Of a DNA stretch of 6,698 bases, positions 5,681 through 6,698 are shown one piece after another. Location: contig CAMJAO010000122.1 in the NCBI GenBank assembly GCA_946403615.1, forward strand, positions 1 to 6,698, in the 5' to 3' direction. The notes beneath the pieces were generated by a model. It was not told where the DNA came from. It saw only the letters and a list, made by a program, of their open reading frames with translations, and ran no database searches. The position numbers and the translations under genes were made by a program. The DNA is from an uncultured Prevotellaceae bacterium (GTDB lineage Bacteria > Bacteroidota > Bacteroidia > Bacteroidales > Bacteroidaceae). How positions within the stretch are numbered: the stretch's first letter is position 1; each line of letters begins with the position of its first letter.

Positions 5681-6698
5681 TTAATCTCTTTTCTTTTCCA
5701 TGTCCTTTGACACCCACAATACCCAGGAATCAGTATTGTCAGTAAGTTGATTGGGATAGGGCAATTCTATTCTTACATCAGGTTCTATTCCTGAGGCAGA
5801 TTGCATACTGTCAAGATGAAGAAATGCCGACGAAACAGTTGTAGGATAGAATACCTGAATCCTGCTATGAGGTAAACGAAAAGGAAGAAGGTTACCTGTC
5901 GCTGCACATCCTGCTGAGTTTTCTTTTCCATATAATGTCACTCTTTTGTTGTCGGAATAGTTTCTGGCAACTCTGAGTATAGTTTCCGCTGCACTGGCTG
6001 TTTTCCTATCAATGATTATTGCAATGTGGATGTCTGCATCATGTGGCGGAATATCTACATTTCCTGCGTCATCATCTCCCCATACCTCAAACGGCTTTCC
6101 GTCTTTCACGTTTTCCAGTTGTTTTTTCATCCAACCTGGCATTTCGGGATGATACCTGTTATGACTGGTGTTCCTAAAGAAGTATTGTTCTGGAAATCTT
6201 GCTTGATGATCTACCATTAAAGGTAACAAAGGCTCCCATATAGCATCATTTCCACCACTATTTCCTCTGATGTCTAAAATTAGATTTTTACATTTACTGG
6301 AAAAGAACATGTTGACAGATTCTGCAAACCAAGCGTTCGTAGGAAACTCGCCTGCACATGACGGGACACGAATTAACCATGTAGTCTTATCTATTTTCTT
6401 GGAGACAGGTTTGGGATGATAATCCATGATGTGAGAATAATCAGGAATATCTCTTCTTTTGCAAACATGCCAGAAATAAGGAAGATCGGCATAGTAATGT
6501 GCATCAAAATAATGGCTAAACCAGTAAGCATATTCGCTCACGGCCTGCTCTATACCCCATGCCCCACTCATGAGCGAGTCTTTTACATTCTCTTTTAGTT
6601 TTTGGTAATTGGCTGTGTGGCCATGTTCGATGATAGATGGATAAGCGGCATAATTAGCCTCGGTATATGCCGTAAGATAATTAAAGTCTTGAAGATTA
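5681..6698 (-). CDS. S41-family serine peptidase, C-terminal part (5' truncated by window edge)
   Basis: This is a predicted serine peptidase of family S41 (C-terminal processing/tricorn-like core), probably in the cell envelope. The frame stays open from the window edge with no in-frame stop, so the Met at 6571 is not the real start: the 42 codons upstream (DFNYLTAYTEANYAAYP and on) read like the helical N-terminal region usual in this family. 338 residues are visible. Counting from the codon ending at 6697: LILDIRGNSGG (139-149) is the conserved core strand and loop; IAIIIDRKTASAAE (225-238) carries the expected nucleophile Ser235; YGKENSAGC (256-264) is the next conserved loop; SGIEPDV (302-308) is the usual late signature. 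No PDZ domain is visible. The lysine of the classical Ser-Lys dyad is not at its usual place: the Gly-Lys position after the loop reads Gly-Cys. Hand counts of 60-base lines give about 32-38% GC, against 53-62% in nuo genes. The C-terminus is typical of the family and ends in TAA. The signal sequence, promoter and any upstream neighbours are outside the window. Confidence 0.9.
   Translation of the reverse strand, partial: NLQDFNYLTAYTEANYAAYPSIIEHGHTANYQKLKENVKDSLMSGAWGIEQAVSEYAYWFSHYFDAHYYADLPYFWHVCKRRDIPDYSHIMDYHPKPVSKKIDKTTWLIRVPSCAGEFPTNAWFAESVNMFFSSKCKNLILDIRGNSGGNDAIWEPLLPLMVDHQARFPEQYFFRNTSHNRYHPEMPGWMKKQLENVKDGKPFEVWGDDDAGNVDIPPHDADIHIAIIIDRKTASAAETILRVARNYSDNKRVTLYGKENSAGCAATGNLLPFRLPHSRIQVFYPTTVSSAFLHLDSMQSASGIEPDVRIELPYPNQLTDNTDSWVLWVSKDMEKKRD

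Noticed and set aside
5600..5700. Frameshift extension of the S41 peptidase past its stop through the A-rich run GAAAAGAAAAGAG
   Set aside because: The neighbouring frame is open for about 46 codons, but the annotated C-terminus already matches the family's usual end and the A-run is not a canonical slippery heptamer.
6569..6571. ATG at 6571 (minus strand) as the start of the S41 peptidase
   Set aside because: The frame stays open to the window edge and the upstream codons resemble the usual N-terminal region of the family; the remaining 296 residues would lack that region and any signal sequence.

Overview
The window reads as chromosomal DNA of an anaerobic member of Bacteroidota, most likely a Prevotella-like Bacteroidales. 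This is inferred from the protein style, from an AT-rich, Shine-Dalgarno-poor leader before nuoM, from a loose lipobox and low-complexity tether on the lipoprotein gene, and from a nuo gene order ending L-M-N. No rRNA or other taxonomic marker is present.

Positions 1-4371 are the 3' end of a respiratory complex I operon. It holds the C-terminal two thirds of nuoL (cut by the window edge), complete nuoM, complete nuoN, and a textbook intrinsic terminator 15 bases after the nuoN stop. The three products are the antiporter-like, proton-pumping membrane subunits. They would pump ions while electrons pass to quinone through the peripheral arm, whose genes lie outside the window. The spacing (18 and 12 bases) indicates one transcript.

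Positions 4431-5372 hold a separately transcribed gene for a lipid-anchored D-Ala-D-Ala dipeptidase of the VanX/DdpX type (peptidase family M15D). A repeat-rich linker joins a lipoprotein signal to a complete catalytic domain, and a second hairpin terminator follows the gene.

Positions 5373-5680 are a non-coding gap between convergent genes. It carries the terminator, a bulged REP-like palindrome and an unexplained GC-rich patch. Positions 5681-6698, on the minus strand, hold the C-terminal part of an S41-family serine peptidase. It is noticeably more AT-rich than the nuo genes and its N-terminus lies beyond the window.

Most of the window is ordinary core metabolism, and I do not see a new multi-gene system. 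The best leads are the apparent loss of the TM7 lysine in NuoM, the nested 24/8-base repeats in the dipeptidase linker, and the unexplained elements in the intergenic gap.
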